Source: Flavobacterium orientale (GTDB lineage Bacteria > Bacteroidota > Bacteroidia > Flavobacteriales > Flavobacteriaceae). Taken from it: a stretch of 62,525 nucleotides of DNA. Under the pieces are notes generated by a model. It ran no database searches. It worked only from the letters and a program-made list of their open reading frames with translations, and was not told the origin of the DNA. How positions within the stretch are numbered: the stretch's first letter is position 1; every line of letters begins with the position of its first letter. A program made the position numbers and the translations under genes. The DNA lies in contig NZ_BMFG01000002.1 of assembly GCF_014638005.1 (NCBI RefSeq), positions 1 to 62,525 on the forward strand, in the 5' to 3' direction. This document shows, piece by piece, positions 15,250-24,830 of this stretch.

Positions 15250-16260
15250 ATGTACATGGAAGAAAATACCGCGACTTTAGATATTCGTGCCATTAATGAA
15301 AAAATTGAAAGAGAAAGTGCTTTTATCGACTTGCTGACGTATGAAATGAACAAAGTTATTGTAGGTCAAAAACACATGGTTGAGCGATTGTTGATTGGAC
15401 TTTTGGGTCAAGGTCATATTCTGTTAGAAGGGGTTCCCGGTTTAGCAAAAACTTTAGCCATTAACACTTTGTCGCAAGCTGTTCAAGGATCTTTTAGCCG
15501 TGTTCAGTTTACACCTGATTTACTGCCTGCCGATGTAGTGGGAACGATGATTTATAACATCAAACAAAATGAGTTTTCTATTAAAAAAGGCCCCATTTTT
15601 GCCAATTTCGTTTTAGCTGATGAGATCAATCGTGCTCCGGCAAAAGTGCAATCGGCGTTGTTAGAAGCCATGCAGGAAAAGCAAGTTACCATTGGTGATA
15701 CGACATTCAAATTAGACAAACCCTTTTTAGTTTTAGCCACTCAAAATCCAATTGAACAAGAAGGAACGTATCCGTTACCGGAAGCTCAAGTAGATCGTTT
15801 TATGCTTAAAACGGTTATTGATTACCCAAAAATGGAAGACGAGCGAATGGTAATTCGTCAAAATCTAAAAGGAAGTTATGAAAAGGTAAATGCAGTAATT
15901 TCTATCGAACAAATTCTAAGAGCTCAAGAAGCCGTTAGAGAAGTTTATATGGATGAAAAAATTGAAAAATACATTTTAGATATCATCTTCGCTACGCGTT
16001 TCCCTGAAAAATATAAATTAGAAAGTTTAAAACCATTGATCAGTTTTGGATCGTCTCCTCGTGGAAGTATTAATTTGGCAACTGCAGCAAAATGTTACGC
16101 CTTTATCAAACGTCGTGGTTATGTAATCCCGGAAGACGTTCGTGCAGTAGTTCATGATGTGTTACGTCACAGAATTGGAATTACCTATGAAGCCGAAGCC
16201 GAAAATATCACTTCAGTTGAAATCATCAACAAAATTGTAAATGAGATTGAAGTACCTTAA
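15250..16260 (+). CDS. MoxR-family AAA+ ATPase, first gene of the bat operon
   Basis: A 336-residue AAA+ ATPase with Walker A in GVPGLAKT (about 61-68), Walker B in VLADEINRAP, and the MoxR signature TQNPIEQEGTYPLPEAQ followed by DRF. Members act as chaperone-like ATPases with VWA-domain partners, which are encoded downstream. The start may be ATG 15250 or, two codons later, ATG 15256. It begins a run of eight same-strand genes to 24198. The 76-bp gap to the next gene carries a heptanucleotide insertion. Confidence 0.95.
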   Translation: MYMEENTATLDIRAINEKIERESAFIDLLTYEMNKVIVGQKHMVERLLIGLLGQGHILLEGVPGLAKTLAINTLSQAVQGSFSRVQFTPDLLPADVVGTMIYNIKQNEFSIKKGPIFANFVLADEINRAPAKVQSALLEAMQEKQVTIGDTTFKLDKPFLVLATQNPIEQEGTYPLPEAQVDRFMLKTVIDYPKMEDERMVIRQNLKGSYEKVNAVISIEQILRAQEAVREVYMDEKIEKYILDIIFATRFPEKYKLESLKPLISFGSSPRGSINLATAAKCYAFIKRRGYVIPEDVRAVVHDVLRHRIGITYEAEAENITSVEIINKIVNEIEVP

Positions 16261-16261
16261 T

Positions 16262-16333
16262 AAAAGTTGCGAGTTTTAAAGTTGCGAGTTGAAAGTTTTC
16301 GCCCGTAACCCGTAACCCGTAACCCGTAACTAA
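16262..16333. repeat. Heptanucleotide array in both orientations, inside the bat operon
   Basis: The left half has GTTGCGA units on the plus strand (AAAGTTGCGAGTT twice); the right half reads CCCGTAA repeated four times. Together they make two opposed arrays with only about 10 bp between them, like the borders of the four-helix-bundle module with the gene removed. It starts just after the moxR stop and ends 3 bp before the DUF58 start codon. Confidence 0.85.
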
Positions 16334-16336
16334 ATT

Positions 16337-17203
16337 ATGGAAACAAAAGACTTACTCAAAAAAGTACGAAAAATAGAAATCAAAACCCGAAGATTGAGTG
16401 ATCACATCTTTTCGGGCGAGTACCACACATCGTTTAAAGGTCGTGGAATGACTTTCTCTGAAGTGCGTCAATACCAGTTTGGTGATGACGTTCGTGCGAT
16501 AGATTGGAATGTCACCGCTCGTTATAACGAACCTTATATTAAAGTTTTTGAAGAAGAACGCGAACTCACCATGATGTTGATGGTTGATATTTCAGGTTCT
16601 GAAAGTTTTGGCACAAAAAATCAGTTGAAAAGTGAAATTGTAACAGAGATTGCCGCAACAATGGCATTTTCGGCAACACAAAACAACGATAAAATTGGTT
16701 TGATTTTGTTCTCGGATGAAATCGAATTATACATTCCACCAAAAAAAGGAAAATCACACGTGTTGCGAATCATTCGTGAATTGATTGAGTTTAAACCAAA
16801 AAGCAATAAGACAAATATTTCTCAAGCTTTAAAGTTTTTATCCAGTGTGATGAAAAAGAAAGCCATTGTGTTTTTTATATCCGATTTCATAACCGATGAT
16901 AATTATGAACACACCTTAAAAATTGCCGGAAAAAAGCATGATATTACAGGAATTCGGGTATATGACATTCGTGAAGAAAAAATGCCAAATGTGGGAATGG
17001 TGAACATGTTAGATGCAGAATCAGGCGAAACGCTTTTAGTAAACACGGGATCAAAATCGGTTAGATTATCTTATGAGAAATACTATCGCGACAAAGTTGA
17101 TTTTTTCAAAGAAACTTTTTCAAAATGTGGTTCAGGAACCGTAAATACAAGAGTTGACGAAAGTTATGTAACCAAATTGTTAGGCTATTTTAAATCCAGA
17201 TAA
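16337..17203 (+). CDS. DUF58 domain protein of the bat operon
   Basis: A 288-residue protein with the DUF58 core FSEVRQYQFGDDVRAIDWNV and a von Willebrand A-like fold whose metal site keeps DISGSES. DUF58 proteins are usual partners of MoxR ATPases. No membrane segment is evident, so it is probably cytosolic or peripheral. The start codon directly follows the heptanucleotide array, so the repeat could affect its translation. Confidence 0.93.
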   Translation: METKDLLKKVRKIEIKTRRLSDHIFSGEYHTSFKGRGMTFSEVRQYQFGDDVRAIDWNVTARYNEPYIKVFEEERELTMMLMVDISGSESFGTKNQLKSEIVTEIAATMAFSATQNNDKIGLILFSDEIELYIPPKKGKSHVLRIIRELIEFKPKSNKTNISQALKFLSSVMKKKAIVFFISDFITDDNYEHTLKIAGKKHDITGIRVYDIREEKMPNVGMVNMLDAESGETLLVNTGSKSVRLSYEKYYRDKVDFFKETFSKCGSGTVNTRVDESYVTKLLGYFKSR

Positions 17204-17244
17204 TAATCCTGATGCAACACTGGCTAACCTTTGTGAAACAAAAA

Positions 17245-18861
17245 ATGAAAATTAAATTATATATATTCTTCTTGCTTTTTTCAACCTTCGTTTTTGCTCA
17301 ACAAAAAAGAGTAACCACTTCGGTTGATAGTACCAAAGTTAAAATTGGTGCACAAATCAATCTTACTTTAAAAACTACTGTCGATACTTTGTCAAAAGTC
17401 ATTTTTCCGGAAGGAAATTTATTTGGTGGTTTAGAAGTTTTAGAAAGCTATCCAACGGATACCATCAAAGAAGATTTTAAGTATCATTTGATAAAAAAAT
17501 ACGGTTTAACACAATGGGATAGCGGTGTTTATGTTTTGCCAAGAATGGAAATAAAAATCAACGATAAGGCTCATTTTTCGGATAGCTTATTGCTTGAGTT
17601 TGTTCCGGTTGTGGTGGATACATTGAAACAGCATATGTATGACATCAAAGATATTGCTGATGCAGATGGAACAGGAGGCTATTGGTGGCTTTATTTGTTG
17701 GGAATTTTAGTAGTTGGCGGATTGACTTATTTAATTTACTATTTCATTAAGAAAAATCAAAAACCAAAAGAAGAGGAAGTTGTCTTTGCAACACCAATTG
17801 AAAAAGCAACAGCACATTTAAAAAAATTAGAACAACAGCATTTGATTGAAAGAGGAGAAGTAAAAATCTACTATTCAGAACTAACCGATATTGCCAGAAC
17901 ATACATTGAAGAAACGATTGATATTCCTGCCATGGAAAGCACCACGGCAGAATTAATTGATTCATTTAAAAAAGCCATCATCAGAAAAAAACTTTCTTTG
18001 ACCGAAGATACTATTTCAAATTTGGAAAAGGTTTTGAAACAAGCCGATTTGGTAAAATTTGCCAAATCAAAACCCTTAGAATTTGAAATTGCCGAAGACC
18101 GAACAAAAATTGAAAAAACAATTTTCAAGATTCATCAATCACTTCCGGATATTGTAGAAGAAGAGGACGAATTTGATGATTCAAAAAGCATTCAAGAACG
18201 ATTAGCAAAGAAGAAAAGAAAACAAAAAATTGTTTTAGCGTCATTTGTTTCTGTGTTTTTACTATTTGCGGTTTTTATCTTTTTTGTAGCAACAAAAGGA
18301 ATTGATTTTGTAAAAGACAGTATCATTGGCCATCCTACCAAAGAATTATTGAATGGTGAATGGGTAACAAGTGAATATGGTGATCCGCCAATTCGAATTG
18401 AAACACCAAAAGTTTTAGAGCGAATGGACGCTTCCAACTTGATACCAGCTGAAGCAAAATCCAGAATCAAACAAATGAACATGTTTGGTTATGGAAGCAT
18501 GACCGATCAATTTTATACCATGGTTATGACAACTTCTTTCAAGGATACAGTTGCCATTGATTTGGAGAAAGTTTTAGAAGGAAATTTAAAAACTTGGGAA
18601 ACGATGGGTGCTCAAAACATCTTAGTAAAACAAGAAGTTTATAATACACCGGGTGTTGTTCAAGGATTAAAAGCCTATGGAACATTCACGATGTTGGACC
18701 CAATTAAAAAGAAAAGTAACAAATTATATTACGTAATAGTATTGTTCAAACAAAATAACGGTTTACAACAAATAGTTGTTTCAAAATTGGAAGAAGACGA
18801 AATTGCTTCAGAAATAATTGATCGCATAATTAACTCAATTGAATTGGGCAAAGCTCTGTAA
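17245..18861 (+). CDS. Bat-operon membrane protein
   Basis: A 538-residue protein starting at ATG 17245, which gives a clean signal peptide (MKIKLYIFFLLFSTFVFAQ); the frame is open to an ATG at 17212, but that start would bury the signal. The order is: periplasmic beta domain resembling the N-terminal part of BatD (about 20-150), transmembrane segment near YWWLYLLGILVVGG, cytosolic helical region resembling DUF4381-type proteins, a second membrane segment (IVLASFVSVFLLFAVFIFF) and a C-terminal alpha/beta domain. It sits between DUF58 and the VWA genes as in other Bacteroidota. Probably part of the MoxR/VWA envelope complex. Confidence 0.8.
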   Translation: MKIKLYIFFLLFSTFVFAQQKRVTTSVDSTKVKIGAQINLTLKTTVDTLSKVIFPEGNLFGGLEVLESYPTDTIKEDFKYHLIKKYGLTQWDSGVYVLPRMEIKINDKAHFSDSLLLEFVPVVVDTLKQHMYDIKDIADADGTGGYWWLYLLGILVVGGLTYLIYYFIKKNQKPKEEEVVFATPIEKATAHLKKLEQQHLIERGEVKIYYSELTDIARTYIEETIDIPAMESTTAELIDSFKKAIIRKKLSLTEDTISNLEKVLKQADLVKFAKSKPLEFEIAEDRTKIEKTIFKIHQSLPDIVEEEDEFDDSKSIQERLAKKKRKQKIVLASFVSVFLLFAVFIFFVATKGIDFVKDSIIGHPTKELLNGEWVTSEYGDPPIRIETPKVLERMDASNLIPAEAKSRIKQMNMFGYGSMTDQFYTMVMTTSFKDTVAIDLEKVLEGNLKTWETMGAQNILVKQEVYNTPGVVQGLKAYGTFTMLDPIKKKSNKLYYVIVLFKQNNGLQQIVVSKLEEDEIASEIIDRIINSIELGKAL

Positions 18862-18863
18862 CT

Positions 18864-19865
18864 ATGGAAAATATAACATTTTTACATCCACAGTTTTTTT
18901 GGTTATTTACCTTGCTTCCCTTAGCAATGGGTTGGTATTTTCTGAAACGAAATAAACTAGAAGCCACATTAAAAATAAGTTCTATCAAAGGATTCAAAGC
19001 ACAACCATCATTGTTGGCAAAATTCAAACCCATGTTGTTTGTATTTCGTTTGTTGGCGTTGAGTTTTATCATTGTTGCTATGGCAAGACCCAGAACTGTT
19101 GATGTAAGTAGCAAAACCAAAACCACTCGCGGTATTGACATAGTAATGGCGATTGACGTTTCCGGAAGTATGTTGGCACGAGATTTAAAACCAAACCGAT
19201 TGGAGTCCTTAAAAAAAGTGGCTGCAGAATTTGTTGAAGCCCGAGTAAATGACCGTTTCGGAATTGTGGTTTATGCCGCAGAAAGTTATACAAAAACACC
19301 GGTCACTAGTGACAAAACAATTATACTCGATGCGATAAAAAGCATAAAATATGACAATGTAATTCAAGACGGAACAGGAATTGGCATGGGATTGGCTACT
19401 GCAGTAAACCGATTGAAAGATAGCCAAGCAAAAAGCCGAATCATCATTTTGCTGACAGACGGTGTCAATAATGCCGGATTTATTGAACCTGAAACCGCAG
19501 CCGATATTGCAAAAGAATACAGTATAAAAGTATATACCATTGGAATTGGAACAAACGGCAATGCCGAGTCGCCTTATGCTTATGCTCCAAACGGAGGATT
19601 TTTGTATAGAATGATGCCGGTTGAAATTGATGAAGAATTAATGAAGAATATTGCAAAAAAAACCGATGGCACTTATTTTAGAGCAACCAGTAGCAGTAAA
19701 CTTCAAGAAATTTATGATGAAATTAATAAGTTAGAAACCACCGAAATTGAAGAACAAAAATTCTATAATTACGATGAAAAATACAAACCTTTAATTTGGA
19801 TTGCAGGTTTACTTTTGTTGATTGAAATTTTATTAAAACAAACCTTATTTAGAGGATTATTATAA
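18864..19865 (+). CDS. batA: VWA-domain membrane protein BatA-like
   Basis: A 333-residue protein with two N-terminal hydrophobic segments (FFWLFTLLPLAMGWYF, FVFRLLALSFIIVA), a VWA domain with an intact metal-ion-dependent adhesion site (AIDVSGSMLARD, about 92-103) and a C-terminal membrane segment (IWIAGLLLLIEILL). In Bacteroides the Bat proteins were linked to aerotolerance (established name), but the molecular mechanism is not settled. It starts 2 bp after the previous stop and is paired with a second VWA gene. Confidence 0.92.
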   Translation: MENITFLHPQFFWLFTLLPLAMGWYFLKRNKLEATLKISSIKGFKAQPSLLAKFKPMLFVFRLLALSFIIVAMARPRTVDVSSKTKTTRGIDIVMAIDVSGSMLARDLKPNRLESLKKVAAEFVEARVNDRFGIVVYAAESYTKTPVTSDKTIILDAIKSIKYDNVIQDGTGIGMGLATAVNRLKDSQAKSRIIILLTDGVNNAGFIEPETAADIAKEYSIKVYTIGIGTNGNAESPYAYAPNGGFLYRMMPVEIDEELMKNIAKKTDGTYFRATSSSKLQEIYDEINKLETTEIEEQKFYNYDEKYKPLIWIAGLLLLIEILLKQTLFRGLL

Positions 19866-19869
19866 AAGT

Positions 19870-20910
19870 ATGATTCAGTTTGAAGATACAATATATTTCT
19901 ACTTATTTGCCGTTATTCCAATAGTGGTGGTGCTTTTTTTGTGGAATTTATATTGGAAAAATAAAAAGCAAAAAGAATACGGCGATTTAAATTTAGTAAA
20001 AAAATTAAGTCCGGATAAGTCGGTTTTTAAACCCATTTTAAAAATTTGTGTTTTACTAATTGCACTATCTTGTTTGATAATTGGATTGGTAAATCCAAAA
20101 ATCGGATCAAAGTTAGAAACGGTAAAACGAGAAGGAATCGACATTGTTTTTGCAATTGATGTTTCCAAAAGTATGTTGGCCGAAGATGTAGCTCCCAATA
20201 GATTAGATAAAACCAAACAAATTGTAACCCAAGTCATCAACCAACTCGGAAGTGACCGAATCGGAATTGTTGCTTATGCCGGAAGTGCATTTCCTGTTTT
20301 GCCTATTACAACAGATTATGGTGTGGCAAAAATGTTTTTACAAAGCATGAACACCGATATGGTTTCATCTCAAGGAACTTCTTTAGACCAAGCTATTGAG
20401 TTATCAACCGGTTTTTTTGAAGAAGGAAGTGCCACAAACAAGCTAATCATTTTAATTTCTGATGGTGAAGATCATTCGGAAGGAATTGAATCGGCTATCG
20501 AGTTGGCAACTAAAAGCAAAACCAAAATTTTAACTATTGGTGTCGGAACAGAAAAGGGCGGACCCATTCCCATCAAAAGAAACGGTGTTGTTCAGAGTTT
20601 TAAACGAGATAGAAATGACGAAGTTGTAATTACTCGATTTAACGAAGGCACTTTAAAGCAAATTGCAAAGGCTACAAAAGGCGATTATATCTATGGTGAT
20701 CAAACCAAAAAAGTTTTGGAATTTGTAAAAAATGCACTTGATAATATTGAAAAAACCGAATTTGAAACCACACAAATAGCTGATTTTAAATCACAATTTC
20801 AATGGTTTTTAGGAATAGCATTTGTATTATTGTTGTTAGATATTTTTCTGTTAGAACGAAAAACAGGATGGATAAGTAAGTTGAATTTATTTAATGAAAA
20901 AGAATCATGA
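19870..20910 (+). CDS. batB: VWA-domain membrane protein BatB-like
   Basis: A 346-residue paralogue of the preceding protein, with the same layout: hydrophobic N terminus, second membrane segment (ILKICVLLIALSCLIIGL), VWA domain with AIDVSKSMLAED and a C-terminal membrane helix (FLGIAFVLLLLDIFLL). The last four bases ATGA overlap the start of the TPR gene, indicating translational coupling. Probably acts with BatA as a pair of envelope VWA proteins served by the MoxR ATPase. Confidence 0.92.
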   Translation: MIQFEDTIYFYLFAVIPIVVVLFLWNLYWKNKKQKEYGDLNLVKKLSPDKSVFKPILKICVLLIALSCLIIGLVNPKIGSKLETVKREGIDIVFAIDVSKSMLAEDVAPNRLDKTKQIVTQVINQLGSDRIGIVAYAGSAFPVLPITTDYGVAKMFLQSMNTDMVSSQGTSLDQAIELSTGFFEEGSATNKLIILISDGEDHSEGIESAIELATKSKTKILTIGVGTEKGGPIPIKRNGVVQSFKRDRNDEVVITRFNEGTLKQIAKATKGDYIYGDQTKKVLEFVKNALDNIEKTEFETTQIADFKSQFQWFLGIAFVLLLLDIFLLERKTGWISKLNLFNEKES

Positions 20911-21656
20911 AAAAGCAATTAATTTTACTATTTTTCTTTGCTGCAAGCATTCTTTCTGCCCAAGAAGAAAAGAAAGAAAAAGATAAAGTGTTGCCAAAAG
21001 CCAACAAAGAATTTCAGAATCAAAAATTCAAAGAAGCTGAAGCAAAATACCGAATTTCAAATTCCAAAGATTTGTCCGGGTCAAAAGCTGCGTATAATTT
21101 AGGCAATGCAATTTACAGACAAGACCAAAGTAGCGAAGCCAAGTTTGCGTATTCTCAAGCTCTGGAAAAAGCCACAACAAAGCAGGAAAAACATAAAGCT
21201 TTTCACAATATTGGCAATGTTTTTATGAAAGAAAAGCAATATGGAAAAGCAGTTGAAGCTTACAAAAATGCGTTAAGAAACAATCCTTCCGACGAGCAAA
21301 CCCGCTATAATTATGCATTGGCAAAAGAATATTTAAAAAATAATCCGGAAGATCCTGATGACAAAGGAGAAAACGATAAAGAAAAAAGCGACGACAAAAA
21401 AGACGAAAATAAAGAAAAACAAGACCAGGATAACAAAGATCAAGACAAAAAAGACCAAAACGAACAAGGTGATAACAAAAAAGACAATCAAGATAAAGAG
21501 CAAAAAGGACAACCCAAACCACAACCTTCGGGCATTACAAAAGAACGATTAGAAAACCTTTTGGAGGCCGTAAACAAAGAAGAGAAAAAAGTTCAAGATA
21601 AAGTAAACAAAGAAAAAATTAAAGCTTCACCGGTTCAAACAGAAAAGGATTGGTAA
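20907..21656 (+). CDS. batC: TPR protein BatC-like
   Basis: A 249-residue protein with a signal peptide (AASILSAQ), three TPR-like helical hairpins (AAYNLGNAIYRQ, KAFHNIGNVFMKEKQYGKAVEAYKNAL) and a very charged Lys/Asp/Gln-rich linker from about residue 150 to 205, then a short conserved end. The charged segment produces long overlapping reading frames on both strands that are artefacts of its AAA/GAC codon bias. Periplasmic; probably a scaffold for the Bat complex. Confidence 0.9.
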   Translation: MKKQLILLFFFAASILSAQEEKKEKDKVLPKANKEFQNQKFKEAEAKYRISNSKDLSGSKAAYNLGNAIYRQDQSSEAKFAYSQALEKATTKQEKHKAFHNIGNVFMKEKQYGKAVEAYKNALRNNPSDEQTRYNYALAKEYLKNNPEDPDDKGENDKEKSDDKKDENKEKQDQDNKDQDKKDQNEQGDNKKDNQDKEQKGQPKPQPSGITKERLENLLEAVNKEEKKVQDKVNKEKIKASPVQTEKDW

Positions 21657-21678
21657 TTTTTAAGACAAAACAAAAACT

Positions 21679-23436
21679 ATGAAAAAGTATATTTTTATAC
21701 TATTCTTATCCATACAAAGCCTTGTGGCTCAAGTTCAATTTGAAGCAAAATTGAGCAAATCTTCCTTGGGAATAAATGAACGCCTTCGCATCGATTTTAT
21801 AATGAATGTGGATGGTGATAATTTTAATCCGCCTTCATTTGATGGATTTCGTGTGGTTGGAGGACCGAGTCAACAAGTGAGTCAAAGTTGGGTAAACGGA
21901 AAAAGTAGTTTTAATAAAGTATATACTTATTTTCTTTTGCCAACCCAACGAGGTACTATTACCATTCGACAAGCGTCTATTGAATACCAAGGTCAAACCT
22001 ATAAAACATCGCCACTTTCAGTCAATGTTACAGCTGCAGTAGAACAACCAAGAGATCCGAATGATACTTCCGTTTCTGTCAACGACGCACTTCACTTGGT
22101 TGCTGAGGTGAACAAGTCAAATCCTTATTTGAATGAACCTATAACTGTTGTTTATAAGTTGTATTTTAGTTATAACATCGGAATCACAAATTGGAGGGAA
22201 TTAGACAAACCAAAATACAATGATTTCTGGAGTCAAAATATTGATATCAAGCAATTAAAAGGAGAAGAAGGAACCTACAACGGTGAAAAATTTCGATATG
22301 TTGTTTTACGCAAAACAGTTTTATATCCTCAAAAATCAGGAAAATTAGAAATTGAACCTTTGTCATTAGATATTGACGTTGAATTACCAACCAACCGAAG
22401 AGATATTTTTGGTCGTGTGCTGATGACTCGTGATAACAAAAGAGTTTCTGCCGGAAGCAAAGTCATTACGGTGAAACCACTTCCTGAAAATGGAAAACCG
22501 GCCGATTTCACAGGAGCTGTTGGTAAGTTTGATTTTCAAGTTGTTCCTTCAAGAACCACATTGAAACACGGAGAAAGCACCGATTTAGACATTACTGTTT
22601 CCGGAACCGGAAATTTAAAATTATTTAACCTTCCAAAACCTGTTGTACCTTCTTCTTTAGAAATGTATGAACCGGTTCATACTGAAAACATCAACACGCC
22701 ATTAACCGGAATGACAGGCAAAATTGCTGATAAATATACCATCATTCCACAGTTTAAAGGGAATTATACTATTAAACCTATTAGCTTTTCTTATTTTGAT
22801 TATGTTTCAGGAACCTATAAAACGTTATCTTCTCAGGAAATAGTAATTTCAGTTCTTGATGGTCCCTCAGCAGGAGATCAACAAGACGTTGTGAAAGATG
22901 ATGCCGTTGCAAAAAACCAAATTGCAACAACCGATCAGTTTAAATATATTCATTTAAAAACAAAACTTTCACCAATCAATAAAAAGGCATTTTTTGGTTC
23001 TACATTTTTTTATATTTTATTGGGATTACCTTTTTTACTTATCCCACTCATTATTTTATTTAAGAAAAAGAAAGAAGCAATTGATGGTGATGTGGTTGGA
23101 AACAAACTGAAATTGAATACTAAATTAGCTAAGAAATTTTTATCGGAAGCCAAAAAACAAATTGGAACAAAAGAACCTTTTTATGTTGCTTTAGAACGCT
23201 CTTTGCACAACTTTTTGAAAGCCAAACTAAAAATTGAAACTTCAGAAATGAGTAAAGATAAAATTAGAGCGACCTTGACAGAAAAGAAAGCACAGCCTGA
23301 AACGATAGATTTATTTATTCAACTCACCGAAAACTGTGAATTTGCCCGATATGCACCTTCAACAACGGTAGCCATGCAACAAGATTATGACAAAGCAGTT
23401 GAAGTAATTTCAGAATTAGAAAAACAAATAGTTTAA
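21679..23436 (+). CDS. batD: BatD family protein (oxygen tolerance domain)
   Basis: A 585-residue protein: signal peptide (SIQSLVAQ), a large periplasmic region of repeated beta domains (VQFEAKLSKSSLGINERLRI, GKSSFNKVYTYFLLPTQRG, SGTGNLKLFNLPKP) characteristic of BatD, one membrane helix (FFYILLGLPFLLIPLIILF, about 440-458) and a cytosolic helical tail. It lies 22 bp after the TPR gene. The Bat assignment rests on domain pattern and operon order. Confidence 0.92.
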   Translation: MKKYIFILFLSIQSLVAQVQFEAKLSKSSLGINERLRIDFIMNVDGDNFNPPSFDGFRVVGGPSQQVSQSWVNGKSSFNKVYTYFLLPTQRGTITIRQASIEYQGQTYKTSPLSVNVTAAVEQPRDPNDTSVSVNDALHLVAEVNKSNPYLNEPITVVYKLYFSYNIGITNWRELDKPKYNDFWSQNIDIKQLKGEEGTYNGEKFRYVVLRKTVLYPQKSGKLEIEPLSLDIDVELPTNRRDIFGRVLMTRDNKRVSAGSKVITVKPLPENGKPADFTGAVGKFDFQVVPSRTTLKHGESTDLDITVSGTGNLKLFNLPKPVVPSSLEMYEPVHTENINTPLTGMTGKIADKYTIIPQFKGNYTIKPISFSYFDYVSGTYKTLSSQEIVISVLDGPSAGDQQDVVKDDAVAKNQIATTDQFKYIHLKTKLSPINKKAFFGSTFFYILLGLPFLLIPLIILFKKKKEAIDGDVVGNKLKLNTKLAKKFLSEAKKQIGTKEPFYVALERSLHNFLKAKLKIETSEMSKDKIRATLTEKKAQPETIDLFIQLTENCEFARYAPSTTVAMQQDYDKAVEVISELEKQIV

Positions 23437-23448
23437 TTTCAAAATAAG

Positions 23449-24198
23449 ATGATGAAACGAGTTTTATATATTACGCTATTTTTTTTAACCCAATTAATTG
23501 GGGCTCAAAGTGTTTTTGACAAAGGAAACGAACACTACAGAAACGGAAATTATAATGAAGCAATTGCTGCTTATGAAAGTATCATTAAAGGCAAAAAAGA
23601 ATCGTGTGATTTGTATTTTAATCTGGCGAATGCTTATTATAAATTAGATCAAGTTGGTCCGGCAATTTATTATTATGAAAAAGCACTGCAAATTAGTCCG
23701 AATGATAAAGACATTCAGAATAATTTAAAATTTGCTAAAAGCAAAACCATTGATGATATCAAAGAAATTCCAAAAGTGGGTTTTGAAAAATTCATACAAA
23801 ACATAACTTCGTCGTTTCATTCTGATACTTGGGCAAAAATTGCTGTTGGATTTTCTGTGTTGTTTTTGTTGTTTTTTATTGGATATTATTTTTCGGAAAC
23901 AACACTTTCAAAACGAATTTACTTCATCGGATTGTTTATTGTACCGTTTTTATTACTTCTTTCTGTTTTAGCAGCTTGGTTTGAAGAAAGCCAAGATCAA
24001 AAAGAGCGACCGGCAATTGTTTTCGCAGAAAAAACAACTGTTTTAAATGAGCCTCGAAACAATGCTACAGAAGCTTTTATTTTGCATGAAGGCACCAAAG
24101 TTTTTGTTTTGGAATCGTTAGACCAATGGAAAAAAATCCAACTTACCGACGAATCTGAAGGTTGGATTTTAAGTGAAGCAATTAAGGAGTTGAAGTAG
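23449..24198 (+). CDS. batE: TPR and SH3-like protein BatE
   Basis: A 249-residue protein with a signal peptide (LTQLIGAQ), two TPR hairpins (GNEHYRNGNYNEAIAAYES, NLANAYYKLDQVGPAIYYYEKAL), two membrane helices around residues 130-180 and a C-terminal bacterial SH3-like domain (VLNEPRNNATEAFILHEGTKVFVLE). Last gene of the bat operon. ATGATG at its start offers two equivalent starts. Its 3' end overlaps the convergent cvpA gene by 17 bp, so no separate terminator exists between them. Confidence 0.9.
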   Translation: MMKRVLYITLFFLTQLIGAQSVFDKGNEHYRNGNYNEAIAAYESIIKGKKESCDLYFNLANAYYKLDQVGPAIYYYEKALQISPNDKDIQNNLKFAKSKTIDDIKEIPKVGFEKFIQNITSSFHSDTWAKIAVGFSVLFLLFFIGYYFSETTLSKRIYFIGLFIVPFLLLLSVLAAWFEESQDQKERPAIVFAEKTTVLNEPRNNATEAFILHEGTKVFVLESLDQWKKIQLTDESEGWILSEAIKELK

Positions 24199-24700
24199 TT
24201 TCTTCATAGAGTTCTTTCACGTCCTCAATCCATTGGGAGACCATTGGCATCATAAAAGCGGTGGTGTCTAAAATAGGTCTGTAAAAAATAGAGTTGTCTT
24301 GTTTTTCCACAGAAATCAATTGGTTGTCTACATTTATTTTTTGAACTAAATTCAAAACAATCCCAAGTAACAATGCTGTTTTTATTACACTGAAAACACC
24401 TCCGGCTAATTTATTTATCCAACCTAAAAAAGCAAAGCTGGCTATTTGTGTGAAAATTTTCGCCAATAAGTGAACGCCAATCACCACCAAAATCAATGTG
24501 ATAACAAAAGAAGTAATTTGAATAGTTTGCGGATTCCAACTTACATAACCTTCCAAAAAACCTTTCACCAAATAGGAAAATTTAATAGCAATAAATACAC
24601 CTAAAATAAAGGAGATGATCGAAGCAACTTCTACAAACAAACCGTTTTTAATACCTTGATACAATCCAATAATCAATAAAATTCCAATCGCAATATCCAT
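24182..24700 (-). CDS. cvpA: CvpA-family membrane protein
   Basis: A 172-residue protein with four hydrophobic segments (DIAIGILLIIGLYQGIKNG; IISFILGVFIAIKFSYL; SFVITLILVVIGVHLLAKI; VIKTALLLGIVLNLV), the CvpA pattern. The N-terminal D-x3-G-x8-G-x3-G motif is intact. Family members are inner-membrane proteins linked to colicin V production and envelope homeostasis; the exact role is unclear. It overlaps batE tail to tail. Confidence 0.88.
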   Translation of the reverse strand: MDIAIGILLIIGLYQGIKNGLFVEVASIISFILGVFIAIKFSYLVKGFLEGYVSWNPQTIQITSFVITLILVVIGVHLLAKIFTQIASFAFLGWINKLAGGVFSVIKTALLLGIVLNLVQKINVDNQLISVEKQDNSIFYRPILDTTAFMMPMVSQWIEDVKELYEETTSTP

Positions 24701-24756
24701 TTTAAAAAAATAAGTTCACTAAAATAGTAATTTCAATTTAATAAGAAGCAACTTCT

Positions 24757-24764
24757 TATCTTTG
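24757..24764 (+). promoter_or_regulatory. Putative -7 box upstream of the 24831 gene
   Basis: TATCTTTG fits the Bacteroidota TAnnTTTG element and lies 67 bp before the start codon. No clear -33 TTTG partner was found. Confidence 0.4.
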
Positions 24765-24830
24765 CAAAAAAAATAGCGTAGTTGATTGAAGAAATAATTC
24801 TTCTATCTTACCGCTTTCAACTTCCCGCTT

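Noticed and set aside
21223..21552. Several long frames overlapping batC on both strands
   Set aside because: They come from the Lys/Asp/Gln-rich codon bias of the batC linker; low-complexity translations.
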